Assembly (NCBI RefSeq): GCF_003185655.1
Contig: NZ_QHJQ01000004.1
Span: 248,001-312,000, forward strand
From: Coraliomargarita sinensis
GTDB lineage: Bacteria > Verrucomicrobiota > Verrucomicrobiia > Opitutales > Coraliomargaritaceae
Direction of reading: 5' to 3'
DNA: 64,000 nt
Shown here: positions 18,139-25,561 of the stretch, in pieces
Numbering within the stretch: position 1 is the first letter of the stretch
How the letters are laid out: every line of letters begins with the position of its first letter
Notes under the pieces: model-generated
Told to the model about the DNA's origin: nothing
Databases searched by the model: none
Seen by the model: only the letters and a program-made list of their open reading frames with translations
Program-made: the position numbers and the translations under genes

Positions 18139-19242
18139 CTAAAGCCCTAATGGGTAAGGTTTTTTTCGTATCTCGGGGGCATCCTTGCCTTCGACGTATT
18201 TCGGCAACTTTGCTGGAGCGGTTTGAAAAACTGGTAGGCGCGGATTCTTGCCGTCGGATTGTTTGCTGTAATTTTCTCCGTCGACCTCAACCAAAAGGTA
18301 ACAGGAAAAGAGACCACCATATTCACCCAACAAGATCTCGATGGGATAAGAAGTCCCGCGTCTGACATCGATCCACTTCCCGGCGACCATCGGTCGATTC
18401 CTGGGGTCAGGCGTCCTGCCAATGGGATCACGCTGCAAACTTGAAAATGCAGCCAGCGGCCTCTCCAAACTGGCATCGAGAACGACCTTCCTGTCGAACC
18501 GAACCACGAGGATATTATCACCCTGCCCTGCAAAACGGATCCTTCCCGAAATCGAGGAAACGACTTCGCCCTCGTAATGGGCGATCCAGTAAATGGGTTT
18601 AATTTCATCCTTCACCCCAAAAGCCTCCGGAGCAGCTTCCGCCTGAACCAGAGGGATAAAGAATTGCCGGGAATATAATTCCGTATCGGCCCGATAAAAT
18701 TCCTCCAATAGTGATTCATTCCAACCGCGAGCAAACTCGTTCAAAATTTCGAAATACTTGCGCGTGGAAAAATCCACGGGGGCCCCGTTCTTATCCATCT
18801 TTGTATCATAGAGACGACCTACCAAAGCACCACTTATTGCCCTTTGACTTCCGAATAAACCGAGATCCAAGGCCATTTCCCTAACTCCAGAAAGCCCACC
18901 ACCAAAGCCACCTCCTCCACGGCCGTAGACGGAAACGCTGTCCACGTTGACATCTATATCCAACTCAGGGATATCCAGATCGGAAGGATTATTGACTACG
19001 ATCGCAGGTGGACGCGGGGGTGGTGTCGATTGATTACGCTGCTGAATATTAACAGTGTATTCCGGTTCTTTTTGTGGGGGTGGCGCAATGGCTGCCGCTT
19101 CGAAAACCGTTTCCTCACGCATTGCTTCAGTAACGAACTTAATCGTACCGAAAATTAAAACAGCAACCACATGCAATGCGAGGCTGACAAAGAATACGGT
19201 AGCCAAGGCTCTGCGCGATTTTCTTCCAAAGAATTGTTTCAT
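18139..19242 (-). CDS. Membrane-anchored TonB-like/PA14-like protein of unknown function
   Basis: 367 residues. One N-terminal membrane helix (TVFFVSLALHVVAVLIFGTI, about 15-34) in TonB-like style, a Pro-rich stretch (APPPQKEP, TPPPRPP), a Gly-rich linker (GRGGGGFGGG near 107), then a globular part. The region IYWIAHYEGEVVSSISGRIR, FAGQGDNILVVRFDRKVVLD and YPIEILLGEYGGLF resembles the core strands of PA14 carbohydrate-binding domains (YEG, FxxxGDD, VRVDGKVV). It could be a periplasmic glycan-binding factor held in the inner membrane. It lacks the TonB C-terminal domain. In the rhaT operon, 40 bp after the isomerase. Function not established. Confidence 0.7.
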   Translation of the reverse strand: MKQFFGRKSRRALATVFFVSLALHVVAVLIFGTIKFVTEAMREETVFEAAAIAPPPQKEPEYTVNIQQRNQSTPPPRPPAIVVNNPSDLDIPELDIDVNVDSVSVYGRGGGGFGGGLSGVREMALDLGLFGSQRAISGALVGRLYDTKMDKNGAPVDFSTRKYFEILNEFARGWNESLLEEFYRADTELYSRQFFIPLVQAEAAPEAFGVKDEIKPIYWIAHYEGEVVSSISGRIRFAGQGDNILVVRFDRKVVLDASLERPLAAFSSLQRDPIGRTPDPRNRPMVAGKWIDVRRGTSYPIEILLGEYGGLFSCYLLVEVDGENYSKQSDGKNPRLPVFQTAPAKLPKYVEGKDAPEIRKKPYPLGL

Positions 19243-19282
19243 GGCGTTTTTCTGATGAGCGTCAGACTTATCACGGCCGCAT

Positions 19283-20689
19283 TCAGCAAATTCGATTACA
19301 GGGCAGGCCCAACAGCCGGGCCAGTTTCTCGATCTTGGGGGCGATGTGCCCGACCCCGATGGCGCAGTGGTGCGAGGGGCCTCCCTGGGACCATTGGTTC
19401 AGGAAATCAGTCGCGGAGATGGGGAATTTGTAGCGGCTGTTGGTGTTGCCGATCTGGATGACCGGGCCGGGCACCGACTCGCCTTCGGCGACTTGCAGGA
19501 TGACGGCACCTTCGCGGTGCTGGACCACGGAAAGCAGCGTGACCGGGCCGTGCTTGACCGTCATCTGGATAGAGAGACCCTTGCCCGGCTTGCCGTGATA
19601 GACGGGCACCGGAACCAGACCGACGCGCCCCTCGGCAATGGCAAAGTGGGCCGGGCCATCGTGCCCGAGATAGACGACGTCATCCACAAAATCCGTCAGA
19701 TAAAACTCAGAGAAGGAACCACCGGCTCCGAAGAGATCCATGATCTTCATCGCCTGCACGTTCTTCACCTCATACTCGCCCGCGATGGGGACGTTCCGAC
19801 CGGTCAGGAGCGTGTTCCCGGCGATGAGCGAGGTCACGATATTTTCGAATTCGCCCGTGCCCTCATAGTAGTAGGCCATCGAGCCGAGCTTGTGGGTCTC
19901 GACCAGGCGGTCCATGGCCACGGAGGTGCGGGCGGCCCGGTCGAGCTCGCTTTGTTCGCACTCGCCGGACACATCGAAGCGCTCCCGAAACTCCTCGATC
20001 TTGGCGGCGGCCTCCGCATCAGTCACCGCCTGACGCAGCTGGTTCAGCTCGTCCATTTCCACGATCTCAAAGTGGTTGCCGAAGGCGGCCGACTGCTGCG
20101 TCAGATCGGAGTAGACGTCGAGCATGCCGCAGTAGTAGTGCCCGAGCAGACCGACCCGGTTCTGACGCATCCCAGCCGCCACTTTTGCCGCGTCCACCCA
20201 GTCCTGAATCTCGCTCCAGGCCGACTCCTGCTCCAGGTAGCCGGTGACGACCTGGTAATCAATACCCGCGCGGTTGAAGACACTGGCCAGCTCCGGCACG
20301 CAGCAGGCCTGGCAATGCTCCAGCCAGATTCCGGTCATTTCCCCGCGGTCTCCCCTGGCATTGAAGGCCTCGTAGTCGAGCTGGGCGACCGGCTGCAGGT
20401 TGAGCATGACCACCGGCACCCTGGCCTTTTGCACCACTGGCAAGACAGTGGAAGAAAGCGCGTAGGTGGAGATGAAAAGAAAGATCACTTCCACGTCTTC
20501 CTCTTTGAACAGTGTGGCCGCAACTACGGCCTTTTCCGCTTGGTCGACCATGCCGGCATCCACCATTTCCAGCCCCATGTCCGCGACCCGATCACGGATC
20601 CGGGCATGATAGCCGTTGAGCTTGCCGAGCAAGCCGTCGAATTGCGGCCAGTAGGTATCGAGCCCGATTGAAAATATGCCTGCTTTCAT
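19283..20689 (-). CDS. L-arabinose/L-fucose isomerase-family protein
   Basis: 468 residues, cytoplasmic, no signal peptide. Opens MKAGIFSIGLDTYWPQF and contains the three-domain AraA/FucI-type pattern: VIFLFISTYALSSTVLPVVQ, VGLLGHYYCGMLDVYSDLT, then likely metal ligands Glu in YYYEGTGEFE, Glu in GEYEVKN, His in LGHDGPAHFA and His in SHHCAIGVGH. AraA-type enzymes interconvert aldoses and ketoses using Mn2+. Placed between rhaT and the GH106 cassette, it probably isomerises the imported deoxysugar (rhamnose or fucose), replacing a classical RhaA, which is absent here. The stop is 40 bp before the next gene. Confidence 0.8.
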   Translation of the reverse strand: MKAGIFSIGLDTYWPQFDGLLGKLNGYHARIRDRVADMGLEMVDAGMVDQAEKAVVAATLFKEEDVEVIFLFISTYALSSTVLPVVQKARVPVVMLNLQPVAQLDYEAFNARGDRGEMTGIWLEHCQACCVPELASVFNRAGIDYQVVTGYLEQESAWSEIQDWVDAAKVAAGMRQNRVGLLGHYYCGMLDVYSDLTQQSAAFGNHFEIVEMDELNQLRQAVTDAEAAAKIEEFRERFDVSGECEQSELDRAARTSVAMDRLVETHKLGSMAYYYEGTGEFENIVTSLIAGNTLLTGRNVPIAGEYEVKNVQAMKIMDLFGAGGSFSEFYLTDFVDDVVYLGHDGPAHFAIAEGRVGLVPVPVYHGKPGKGLSIQMTVKHGPVTLLSVVQHREGAVILQVAEGESVPGPVIQIGNTNSRYKFPISATDFLNQWSQGGPSHHCAIGVGHIAPKIEKLARLLGLPCNRIC

Positions 20690-20734
20690 GGTGGTGCGTC
20701 TTTCAAGTCTGTTAAATAATCAATGCGTCTGGAA

Positions 20735-21904
20735 TCAGTGCCCGGTGGCCTGGGCTCCGAGTAAGTTGCCCCACCCGATGATGAGGGTGCTGAGAACAAG
20801 GGTGAGCAAGCCCGCTGCGATCCAGTAGTGAGTCGCCTTTCGAGTGCCGGCCCACTCCCGCAGCAGAATACCCCAGACAGTGCTGAAAATGATGATGGCG
20901 GCCATGTGCAGCGTCCAACTGGAGAACTCATAGGCTCCCATCTGGGTCGTGCCCATGCCGTAGAAGAAGAACTGCAGATACCAAGTCACTCCGGCGATGG
21001 CACACCAGAGGTAGTTGAACAACGGGGCGCCGGGCGCCGCGCTGCCGGTTTCCGGAACGGCACCCGCCTCGGCCGCGGCCGCCGCCGAGGCATCGGGCAC
21101 GGCGTCGGCCAGCGGTTCCGGCTCGCTGCGCCCCTGCCCGCCCCAGTAGAGCGATAAGCTGCCGCGCTTGATCATCAGGCTGCCGCACCAGAGCAAGTTG
21201 AAACAAAAGCCCCCCAGCAGGACGGCAATCAGCACCGGGAGATTTTGCCAGAGTGGTCCGATGCCCGCCTCGACGGAGAGCGCCGCGATCGGCTTGCCCG
21301 CAGCAAAACCGAAGGCCATGCAAGCGCTCATCACACCAGCCACCAGAGCGACCAGCATGCCTTTGCCGAAATGAAATTCGGCCACCGAGGCCTGCTTCTT
21401 TTCGTCGCTCAATTCCCGCTCCTTGCGCAGACCGGCGCGACCGCTCATGGCAATGCCCGCCATGCAGACCGCGACCCCGCCGAGAATGACCTGCCCCGAA
21501 CCGGAGGTGGCAATCTCGACAATGCTTCCATCGAAGATCGGTGGAATCAGCGTACCGAAAGCGGCGCACATCCCCAAGGCCACCGCATAGCCCAGGGCGA
21601 TGCCGAGATAGCGCATGGTCAGCCCGAAGGTCAGCCCGCCGATGCCCCAGAGAAAACCGAAGAACCAGGTCCAGAACAAGGACTTGAGCGGTGCCTCGGA
21701 GAGCACCTGCCAGCTTCGCGGAGCGAGGAAGAGCGCCGCGACCGCTGGCGCAATCAACCAACTGAACAAACCGCCCATCAGCCAGGCATTTTCCCAGGGC
21801 CAGGTCCTCACTTTTCGAAAGGGCAGATAAAAACTTGCGGCGGCGAGTCCGCCGATAGCGTGGAGTAATACGCCCAGAAAAGGCGAGGCTGTCGAGCTGT
21901 CCAT
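20735..21904 (-). CDS. rhaT: L-rhamnose-proton symporter RhaT
   Basis: 389 residues from the ATG at 21904; a TTG at 21934 would overlap the inverted repeat and adds unconserved residues. The sequence follows E. coli RhaT: LLHAIGGLAAASFYLPFRKV, FGFLWGIGGLTFGLTMRYLG, MCAAFGTLIPPIFDG, and WYLQFFFYGMGTTQMGAYEFSSW split over two helices. About ten transmembrane segments. It imports L-rhamnose (or a close 6-deoxyhexose) with H+. Odd feature: an about 35-residue Ala/Glu/Pro-rich insert (SEPEPLADAVPDASAAAAAE and on) in one loop, not present in the E. coli protein. First gene of the five-gene operon; divergent from the AraC regulator. Confidence 0.92.
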   Translation of the reverse strand: MDSSTASPFLGVLLHAIGGLAAASFYLPFRKVRTWPWENAWLMGGLFSWLIAPAVAALFLAPRSWQVLSEAPLKSLFWTWFFGFLWGIGGLTFGLTMRYLGIALGYAVALGMCAAFGTLIPPIFDGSIVEIATSGSGQVILGGVAVCMAGIAMSGRAGLRKERELSDEKKQASVAEFHFGKGMLVALVAGVMSACMAFGFAAGKPIAALSVEAGIGPLWQNLPVLIAVLLGGFCFNLLWCGSLMIKRGSLSLYWGGQGRSEPEPLADAVPDASAAAAAEAGAVPETGSAAPGAPLFNYLWCAIAGVTWYLQFFFYGMGTTQMGAYEFSSWTLHMAAIIIFSTVWGILLREWAGTRKATHYWIAAGLLTLVLSTLIIGWGNLLGAQATGH

Positions 21905-21930
21905 AATGATGAGGTGACCGCTATAATTTA

Positions 21931-22052
21931 ACAAATCTATATGTTTCAGATCGGGATAGATTTGTAGGTTGAGGCCAATCTAGACCCGTCCTCAAAGCCA
22001 ATGCAACCCGTCTTAGTAATTGAAATCTATCAAAAATATGCAAAATTCTATC
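21931..22052. promoter_or_regulatory. Divergent control region rhaT/araC-type with inverted and direct half-sites
   Basis: A perfect 10-bp inverted repeat, ACAAATCTAT (21931-21940) and ATAGATTTGT (21956-21965), with 15 bp between. The same core recurs as AAATCTATC (22023-22031) and AAATTCTATC (22043-22052), about two helical turns apart in direct orientation. AraC-family regulators bind paired half-sites and E. coli RhaR/RhaS use inverted repeats, so these are good operator candidates for the adjacent regulator. No base-level promoter is assigned. Confidence 0.6.
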
Positions 22053-22088
22053 ACTAAGCTTTAGCTCCGTTCAATCGACTCCATCCTC

Positions 22089-22949
22089 ATGAACAGACAG
22101 AACTACTTCGAATATTTCCCGGCAGGGCCCCATGAAAAGCTGTGGGGCCTGCACGTTTCAGCGGCGGGTTATACCCGGGTCGCACCCGGCGAGCCCTACC
22201 CCTCGCGGGAGCACCCCAACACGCGCTACTTCACCTGGGAGAGTGGGCGGGTCTTGGCTGCGCTGCAGCTCATCTTTATCTCCTCCGGTCAGGGGACCTT
22301 CGCGGAGACGGAGGCCGAGGCCGAGACGACCGTTTCTGAGGGAGATGTCTTTATCGTGCGGCCGGGCATCTGGCATCGCTACAAACCTGCATCGCAGACC
22401 GGTTGGACGGAAAACTGGTTCGAACTGCGGGGCACTTCGGTTGACCGCTGGCTGGCTGGCGGCCTTTTGCAAAAATCGATCTACAGAGTGAGCCCAATCG
22501 AGACCTACCGGCAGCGCTTCGACGATTTCCATGAGACGGCCGTCCAGCGCCCGGCCGGCTACCGGCCCACCCTGGCCGGATTGGCCATGGCCTTGCTCGG
22601 GCAACTGTCCATCCAGAATCGTTCCTCCACCGAAATCAACAATTCCATTGCCAGGATGGTTGATGCGGCCCGTGAGCAACTACTCAAGGGCGTCCCGGTG
22701 GAGACCGTCGCCGCCGGACAGGGAATGAGCTACCCCTGCTTCTATCGCCACTTCAAAAAAGCGACCGGGCTGGCTCCGAAAGAATACGTCAACAAAACGC
22801 GGCACGCCCAAGCCGAAACCCTGCTTTCCGGTAGCGGCATGAGCGTCAAGGAGATTGCCATACAGCTGGGCTACAGCTCGCCCAGCCATTTCTCCGCAGA
22901 CTTCAAAAAACGCGGTGGTCGATCCCCGAAAAAGTGGCTGAAAGATTAG
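22089..22949 (+). CDS. AraC-family transcriptional regulator
   Basis: 286 residues. N-terminal cupin-like sensing domain (LIFISSGQGTF, VSEGDVFIVRPGIWHRYKP at 95-115) and a C-terminal double helix-turn-helix: VPVETVAAGQGMSYPCFYRH, FKKATGLAPKEYV, then MSVKEIAIQLGYSSPSHFSA and DFKKRGGRSPKKW. Proteins of this type activate sugar operons when the sugar binds the cupin domain. It is divergent from rhaT with a 184-bp intergenic region carrying repeated half-sites, so the rhamnoside operon is its probable target. The inducer is inferred, not shown. Confidence 0.9.
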   Translation: MNRQNYFEYFPAGPHEKLWGLHVSAAGYTRVAPGEPYPSREHPNTRYFTWESGRVLAALQLIFISSGQGTFAETEAEAETTVSEGDVFIVRPGIWHRYKPASQTGWTENWFELRGTSVDRWLAGGLLQKSIYRVSPIETYRQRFDDFHETAVQRPAGYRPTLAGLAMALLGQLSIQNRSSTEINNSIARMVDAAREQLLKGVPVETVAAGQGMSYPCFYRHFKKATGLAPKEYVNKTRHAQAETLLSGSGMSVKEIAIQLGYSSPSHFSADFKKRGGRSPKKWLKD

Positions 22950-23050
22950 ATCATTCTTCACCTACAAAAGCCAACATCTGTAGCTTCGTCCTGAAAAGTC
23001 CATCTACCTCAGAAAATTGTCGATCTTCTAACCAAGCAGGTCACTTAGGC

Positions 23051-23087
23051 AAAAAAAGGGGATCATGCCGGAATGCCCCCTTTTTTT
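23051..23087 (+). terminator. Terminator downstream of the araC-type gene
   Basis: AAAAAAAGGGG and CCCCCTTTTTTT flank a loop of about 14 bases, about 100 bp after the stop. The A/T symmetry would allow it to act in both directions. Confidence 0.65.
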
Positions 23088-23170
23088 ATCCCGTTTGTTT
23101 GCCTTGCGCCGTCGTCGCTTTGCTCCCCGGAACCGCATGCAGGGGATCGATCATCCCGCTCAGCGGGACT

Positions 23171-23349
23171 GCTTACGGTTTACTTGTCACGGCGTAATCC
23201 AAAGAAGACGGATCCAACCTGCCAATCCGGCCAATACCGAAGCGAAGCCGACACCCGAAGGCAATATTGTCAATTGCGTCTTCAAGGCACTTTTCTTATT
23301 CTCGTGAGTCATTAGCAAGCAGAACAGATCCAAAAGTTTGAAGGGTACA
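23171..23349 (-). mobile_element. IS relic R4
   Basis: Same family and orientation as R1. Leader ORF from 23312 to 23187 (41 codons: MTHENKKSALKT, hydrophobic centre ILPSGVGFASVLAGLAGW, end WITP). After it a decayed transposase start reads VNRKQS (GTG changed to GTA) and is lost. Confidence 0.7.
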
Positions 23350-23388
23350 TGGCCCGTATTCGGCAGAGACATCCATCGTCATCACACG

Positions 23389-23421
23389 AAAACGCCGACC
23401 GGAGGAACCGGTCGGCGTTTT
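23389..23421 (-). terminator. Strong bidirectional terminator after the PEP-CTERM gene
   Basis: Perfect 14-bp stem AAAACGCCGACCGG/CCGGTCGGCGTTTT with a 5-base loop, 29 bp past the stop of the minus-strand gene. Confidence 0.9.
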
Positions 23422-23450
23422 GGAAATTGGAGTCGGCGCGGGATCCGCGA

Positions 23451-24242
23451 TCAGGCGCGACGGCGGCGCAATAGCAGCAGTGCGCCGCCGAGACCGACGA
23501 GCAGGGCTGCGGAGGGTTCCGGAACTGCGGTAAGAGCCAGACCAGTAAAGTAGGCTCCACTGTCGCTCGACCAGTTGATCGTCTCGTAATCCGCGGCGTC
23601 GGCAAAATCCATCTTGAATGCAAACTGGACTTGGCGAACATCATCGCCATTTCCATCCTGAACGGGGTTTTGGACAAACTCGTCCATCACCAAATCACTG
23701 AGAATACCATCCGTATCCACCATTGTTGCATTCAGAGATATATCTCCTAAGAAATCACCGGTAAATACCCAGACCGTGCCGGACGTAAGACTTGTAATGT
23801 CTATGGAGCCGGACCACTTCGGAGTGCTTGACGAATCATTGTATCCGCCTGTGGCAATCGCAGGATCTACACTTGGATCCAGACTTGACGTCCATAGATC
23901 GAAACCGCCTCGTGTCCCAAACCCTGGGTCAGCACTGAGAGCACCAATATTTGATGCAGTTCCTTTGTAGCTAGCGGCCGAGAGATCATAATCGACCACC
24001 GTGCCGGTCAGGTCCACAACGGTGGCTCCTGTGAAGTCCTTAATATAGGCATCGGAATTGAAGACGGAAACGTCGTATCCAACATACGACCCGTTCGCGT
24101 CGAGGGCTCCGCCCGAAGCGCGGCCGGCGAGGACGAAGCTGTCCGTGACAGAGAGGGAAGCGGCATCAACGAAGGATAGACTACTAAGCGCAGCGGTGGC
24201 ACCTAAGGCGGCGAGTAATGGGTACCTAGTTAATATTTTCAT
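23451..24242 (-). CDS. PEP-CTERM surface protein, unknown domain
   Basis: 263 residues. Signal peptide (LLAALGATAALSSLSFVDA), a beta-rich middle (residues 30-225; DSFVLAGRASGGALDANGSY, VWVFTGDFLGDISLNATMVD), then VPEPSAALLVGLGGALLLL and RRRRA as sorting tail. Exosortase substrate anchored at the surface; I do not recognise the middle domain. The gene carries a 19-bp element (24352-24370) 110 bp upstream and its own terminator, so it is a single-gene unit. Confidence 0.85.
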   Translation of the reverse strand: MKILTRYPLLAALGATAALSSLSFVDAASLSVTDSFVLAGRASGGALDANGSYVGYDVSVFNSDAYIKDFTGATVVDLTGTVVDYDLSAASYKGTASNIGALSADPGFGTRGGFDLWTSSLDPSVDPAIATGGYNDSSSTPKWSGSIDITSLTSGTVWVFTGDFLGDISLNATMVDTDGILSDLVMDEFVQNPVQDGNGDDVRQVQFAFKMDFADAADYETINWSSDSGAYFTGLALTAVPEPSAALLVGLGGALLLLRRRRA

Positions 24243-24293
24243 ATACGTTATTTTTATATTGAGTTGGTTTGGGATGGGTTGGGTTTAAATTAA

Positions 24294-24412
24294 AACTAAC
24301 GTAATGTTTACTTCCACCAAACGTCCCGTCCATGATAAAAAAACAAAGCCACTCGTATCTTTTAGGTCATCTTCCCTTTCCCACCACCGACTCAAAGGTC
24401 GGGCCGACGCGA
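24294..24412 (-). repeat. Duplicate of the acetylesterase 3' end plus operator (partner of 25448-25561)
   Basis: The block contains a coding remnant on the minus strand, RVGPTFESVVGKGR followed by TGA (24367-24411). It is identical in protein to the last 14 residues of the acetylesterase ending at 25516. Site A and an upstream-type stretch with TTTACTTCC and CGT follow. It shows that an acetylesterase gene once stood in front of this PEP-CTERM gene as well. Confidence 0.75.
24352..24370 (-). promoter_or_regulatory. 19-bp regulatory element, site A
   Basis: Plus-strand CTCGTATCTTTTAGGTCAT; consensus CYCGTATCTTTYNNNTCAK. It lies 110 bp upstream of the PEP-CTERM start at 24242. One of seven such sites in the window. 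Confidence 0.6.
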
Positions 24413-24470
24413 TTTTTTTCATAATTTCATAAGCCGTTGGTAAGTCATATAGATGCTAGATTTGAACCTT
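24408..24470 (-). mobile_element. Strongly decayed IS relic R7
   Basis: Shares TTTCATAAGCCGTTGG and a final TTTGAACCTTTCAGG with the outer end of R1-R6, with more changes. It sits exactly where the duplicated acetylesterase tail ends, so it may mark the deletion point. Confidence 0.45.
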
Positions 24471-24506
24471 TCAGGCCTCGATTCTGCCAGAGCCAAGGAA
24501 CAAAAA

Positions 24507-24530
24507 AGCCGGGACGAAACTGCCCCGGCT
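24507..24530 (-). terminator. Terminator after the PEP-CTERM gene at 24555
   Basis: AGCCGGG and CCCGGCT stem with flanking A/T runs, 25 bp past the stop of the minus-strand gene. Confidence 0.75.
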
Positions 24531-24554
24531 CGCAAAAGATACCTGCATTCAAAC

Positions 24555-25304
24555 TTAGCCACGACGGCGGACCATCACACAAGCCAGACCGAAGCAACTA
24601 GCGAGCAGCCCGAAGGCGGACAACTCGGGAACTGCAACCAGTCCTACATTGTCGATGCTGAATTCCACATCGCTGTCCGATTCACCGGTGAAAACCACGG
24701 CGTAGTAATCGTATCCGCTGACTCCCAAGTCGACCTCGATACTGACCGAGTCGAAAGTATTGTCGGCGGCAATTCCCAAATCGGTGGCCGCTGCGGTGAC
24801 CCCATCATTGACGAGGATGATTTCATTTCCGCCCAGCAGAGAGCTTGCGCCGTTGATGAAGACGAGATTGAGGTAGGCGTCATTGCTATTGGCCAGATCG
24901 ACCTGCGGCGAAGTTTGGCCGTCATTCCACCCGAGCAGGTACACCGCCAGATCATCATTCCCTGCAACTGGAGTCGCCGATATTTTGATGTCGAACTGGA
25001 AGTTGAAGAGCCCAGTGTTGGTTTGGTTGTCGAAAACCGACTGGGCCAGTGCGCGTGCTCTCTCTCTATCCGTACCATCGACCGTGTCTGCGCCGAGGTT
25101 CGCAGCACCATCAGCAATGACCCAGTTTTCATACTCGACTTCTACGTCGTTGAGCCACTCTCCGGTGCTAGTCTGAAGGGTCTGGGTTCCGTTGCCGTCG
25201 TCATCAAAGGAACCGTCGAATCCCGGGTCCACGAAAACCACCGAAGCATGGGCTGACAGTGCGCAAGCAAGAAAAACGGATGTGATAACGGAGAGGAGCT
25301 TCAT
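24555..25304 (-). CDS. PEP-CTERM-type surface protein with variant PEL signature
   Basis: 249 residues from the internal ATG at 25304, which begins a proper signal peptide (MKLLSVITSVFLACALSAHA); the upstream ATG at 25337 would add 11 polar residues. The middle is beta-rich (DPGFDGSFDDDGNG, NFQFDIKISATPVAGNDDLA, SIEVDLGVSGYDYYAV), possibly a jelly-roll. The tail is VPELSAFGLLASCFGLACV plus RRRG: the usual Pro-Glu-Pro is Pro-Glu-Leu, while the helix matches the tails at 12300 and 3. Processing by an exosortase may be altered. Site B is 197 bp upstream, overlapping the stop of the acetylesterase gene. Confidence 0.8.
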   Translation of the reverse strand: MKLLSVITSVFLACALSAHASVVFVDPGFDGSFDDDGNGTQTLQTSTGEWLNDVEVEYENWVIADGAANLGADTVDGTDRERARALAQSVFDNQTNTGLFNFQFDIKISATPVAGNDDLAVYLLGWNDGQTSPQVDLANSNDAYLNLVFINGASSLLGGNEIILVNDGVTAAATDLGIAADNTFDSVSIEVDLGVSGYDYYAVVFTGESDSDVEFSIDNVGLVAVPELSAFGLLASCFGLACVMVRRRG

Positions 25305-25447
25305 TGAACGATCTTTGAATTTGAATGAAAGAATCATATTATAATGGGGATGTTTACTGATAGAAATTCGCTTTTCGCGGCGTAGCCGCCGGGGTAAGGT
25401 AGTTATATATGATTTTATGAGGATAGGGCGGCGATTTAATAAAAATA

Positions 25448-25561
25448 TACGTTAGTATTTACTTCCTTAAAAGTTCCGTCAAAAAAAAATAAAAAAGCCA
25501 CTCGTATCTTTTTGCTCATCTTCCCTTCCCCACCACCGACTCAAAGGTCGGCCCGACGCGG
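25448..25561 (-). repeat. Acetylesterase 3' end plus operator block (partner of 24294-24412)
   Basis: Matches 24294-24412 across the coding end RVGPTFESVVGKGR, site B, an A-rich spacer and the TTTACTTCC/ACGT stretch. This is the intact parental arrangement. Confidence 0.75.
25501..25519 (-). promoter_or_regulatory. 19-bp regulatory element, site B
   Basis: Plus-strand CTCGTATCTTTTTGCTCAT. The TCA inside the motif is the stop codon (TGA on the minus strand, 25516-25518) of the acetylesterase gene, so the operator starts inside the coding end. It is 197 bp upstream of the PEP-CTERM start at 25304. Confidence 0.6.

Noticed and set aside
18163..18175. Possible extra copy of the 19-bp element (TCGTATCTCGG)
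   Set aside because: Lies inside the coding end of the PA14-like gene and lacks the TTT and TCA parts.
24534..24546. AAAAGATACC near the end of the PEP-CTERM gene, similar to the regulatory core
   Set aside because: It is in the opposite orientation, lacks the flanking conserved bases and lies at a 3' end.
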